From contig CAZWJF010000092.1 of NCBI GenBank assembly GCA_964634325.1, positions 1 to 5,140 on the forward strand: a DNA stretch of 5,140 bases. The letters are read 5' to 3'. The notes beneath the pieces were generated by a model, which did no database searches, was not told where the DNA came from, and was given only the letters and a program-made list of their open reading frames with translations. Position numbers and translations under genes: made by a program. Below, piece after piece: positions 4,985 through 5,140 of this stretch (its first letter is position 1; the number at the start of each line of letters is the position of its first letter). Source of the stretch: JAJXWB01 sp964634325. Lineage in GTDB: Bacteria; Pseudomonadota; Alphaproteobacteria; Rhizobiales; Beijerinckiaceae.

Positions 4985-5140
4985 ATGCCTCAAACGCTGC
5001 ATCTGTCGCTTCCGCTACTGGCCGCCGCGCAGGCGCAAAAACACGTCACCCATAACGAGGCGCTGCTGACGCTCGACGCGATGACGCAACTGGGCGTCCT
5101 CAGTCGCGTCGCCGCGGCGCCGGACGCGCCGGCCGAAGGC
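4985..5140 (+). CDS. DUF2793 family protein, N-terminal part (runs off the window)
   Basis: The first 52 codons of a gene are visible. The protein begins MPQTLHLSLPLLAAAQAQKH and continues VTHNEALLTLDAMTQLGVLS. The pattern L-LPL-(A)AAQAQKHVTHNEAL--LDA is the hallmark opening of DUF2793 proteins, common in alphaproteobacterial genomes and often near phage or gene-transfer-agent structural genes. Their molecular role is not established. ATG 4985 is the only usable start: the frame is closed by TGA at 4931-4933 and no other ATG or GTG lies between. No strong ribosome site precedes it. The gene diverges from the polysaccharide export operon across about 218 bp, so the two could share regulation. 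Family assignment rests on this one motif; the remainder of the protein is outside the window. Confidence 0.82.
   Translation, partial: MPQTLHLSLPLLAAAQAQKHVTHNEALLTLDAMTQLGVLSRVAAAPDAPAEG

Overview
The window is GC-rich chromosomal DNA. Its codon usage, IS content and neighbouring gene families suggest an alphaproteobacterium, probably in the Hyphomicrobiales (Rhizobiales). That placement is inference; there is no rRNA or marker gene here. It reads as three regions: a graveyard of insertion sequences (1-870), a four-gene surface-polysaccharide export operon on the minus strand (4766 down to 873), and the start of a divergently oriented DUF2793-family gene at the right edge (4985-5140, +).

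IS graveyard, 1-870. The C-terminal half of an IS481-type DDE transposase lies on the + strand, with a frameshift, a nonsense codon and a second frameshift. Facing it on the - strand is the N-terminal ~63 residues of an ISAs1-type (H-repeat) transposase, frameshifted in a G6 run and cut off after its FLP motif. The leader of that second element holds two small hairpins, one covering its ribosome binding site, and a candidate terminal inverted repeat near 761-783. Neither element can be active.

Export operon, minus strand. In transcription order: a KpsE/CtrB-like inner-membrane polysaccharide co-polymerase (copy 1, 4766-3639), a KpsM-like ABC-2 permease (3642-2836), a second divergent KpsE-like protein (2839-1652), and a KpsT-like ATPase (1655-873). 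All three gene junctions are 4-bp start/stop overlaps (GTGA, ATGA, ATGA), so the genes are almost certainly co-transcribed and translationally coupled. The products should form a group 2-capsule-type exporter: KpsM and KpsT drive lipid-linked polysaccharide across the inner membrane, and the KpsE-like proteins link it to an outer-membrane channel. No outer-membrane partner (KpsD/Wza type) and no glycosyltransferases are in the window. Two KpsE paralogues flanking one permease is the main biological oddity.

Divergent promoter region, 4767-4984. This stretch has an AT-rich island with a TTGACA box towards the right-hand gene and a doubled TATGAT on the opposite strand, next to a 12-bp alternating G/C palindrome. 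The right-hand gene opens with a motif typical of DUF2793 proteins and runs off the window.
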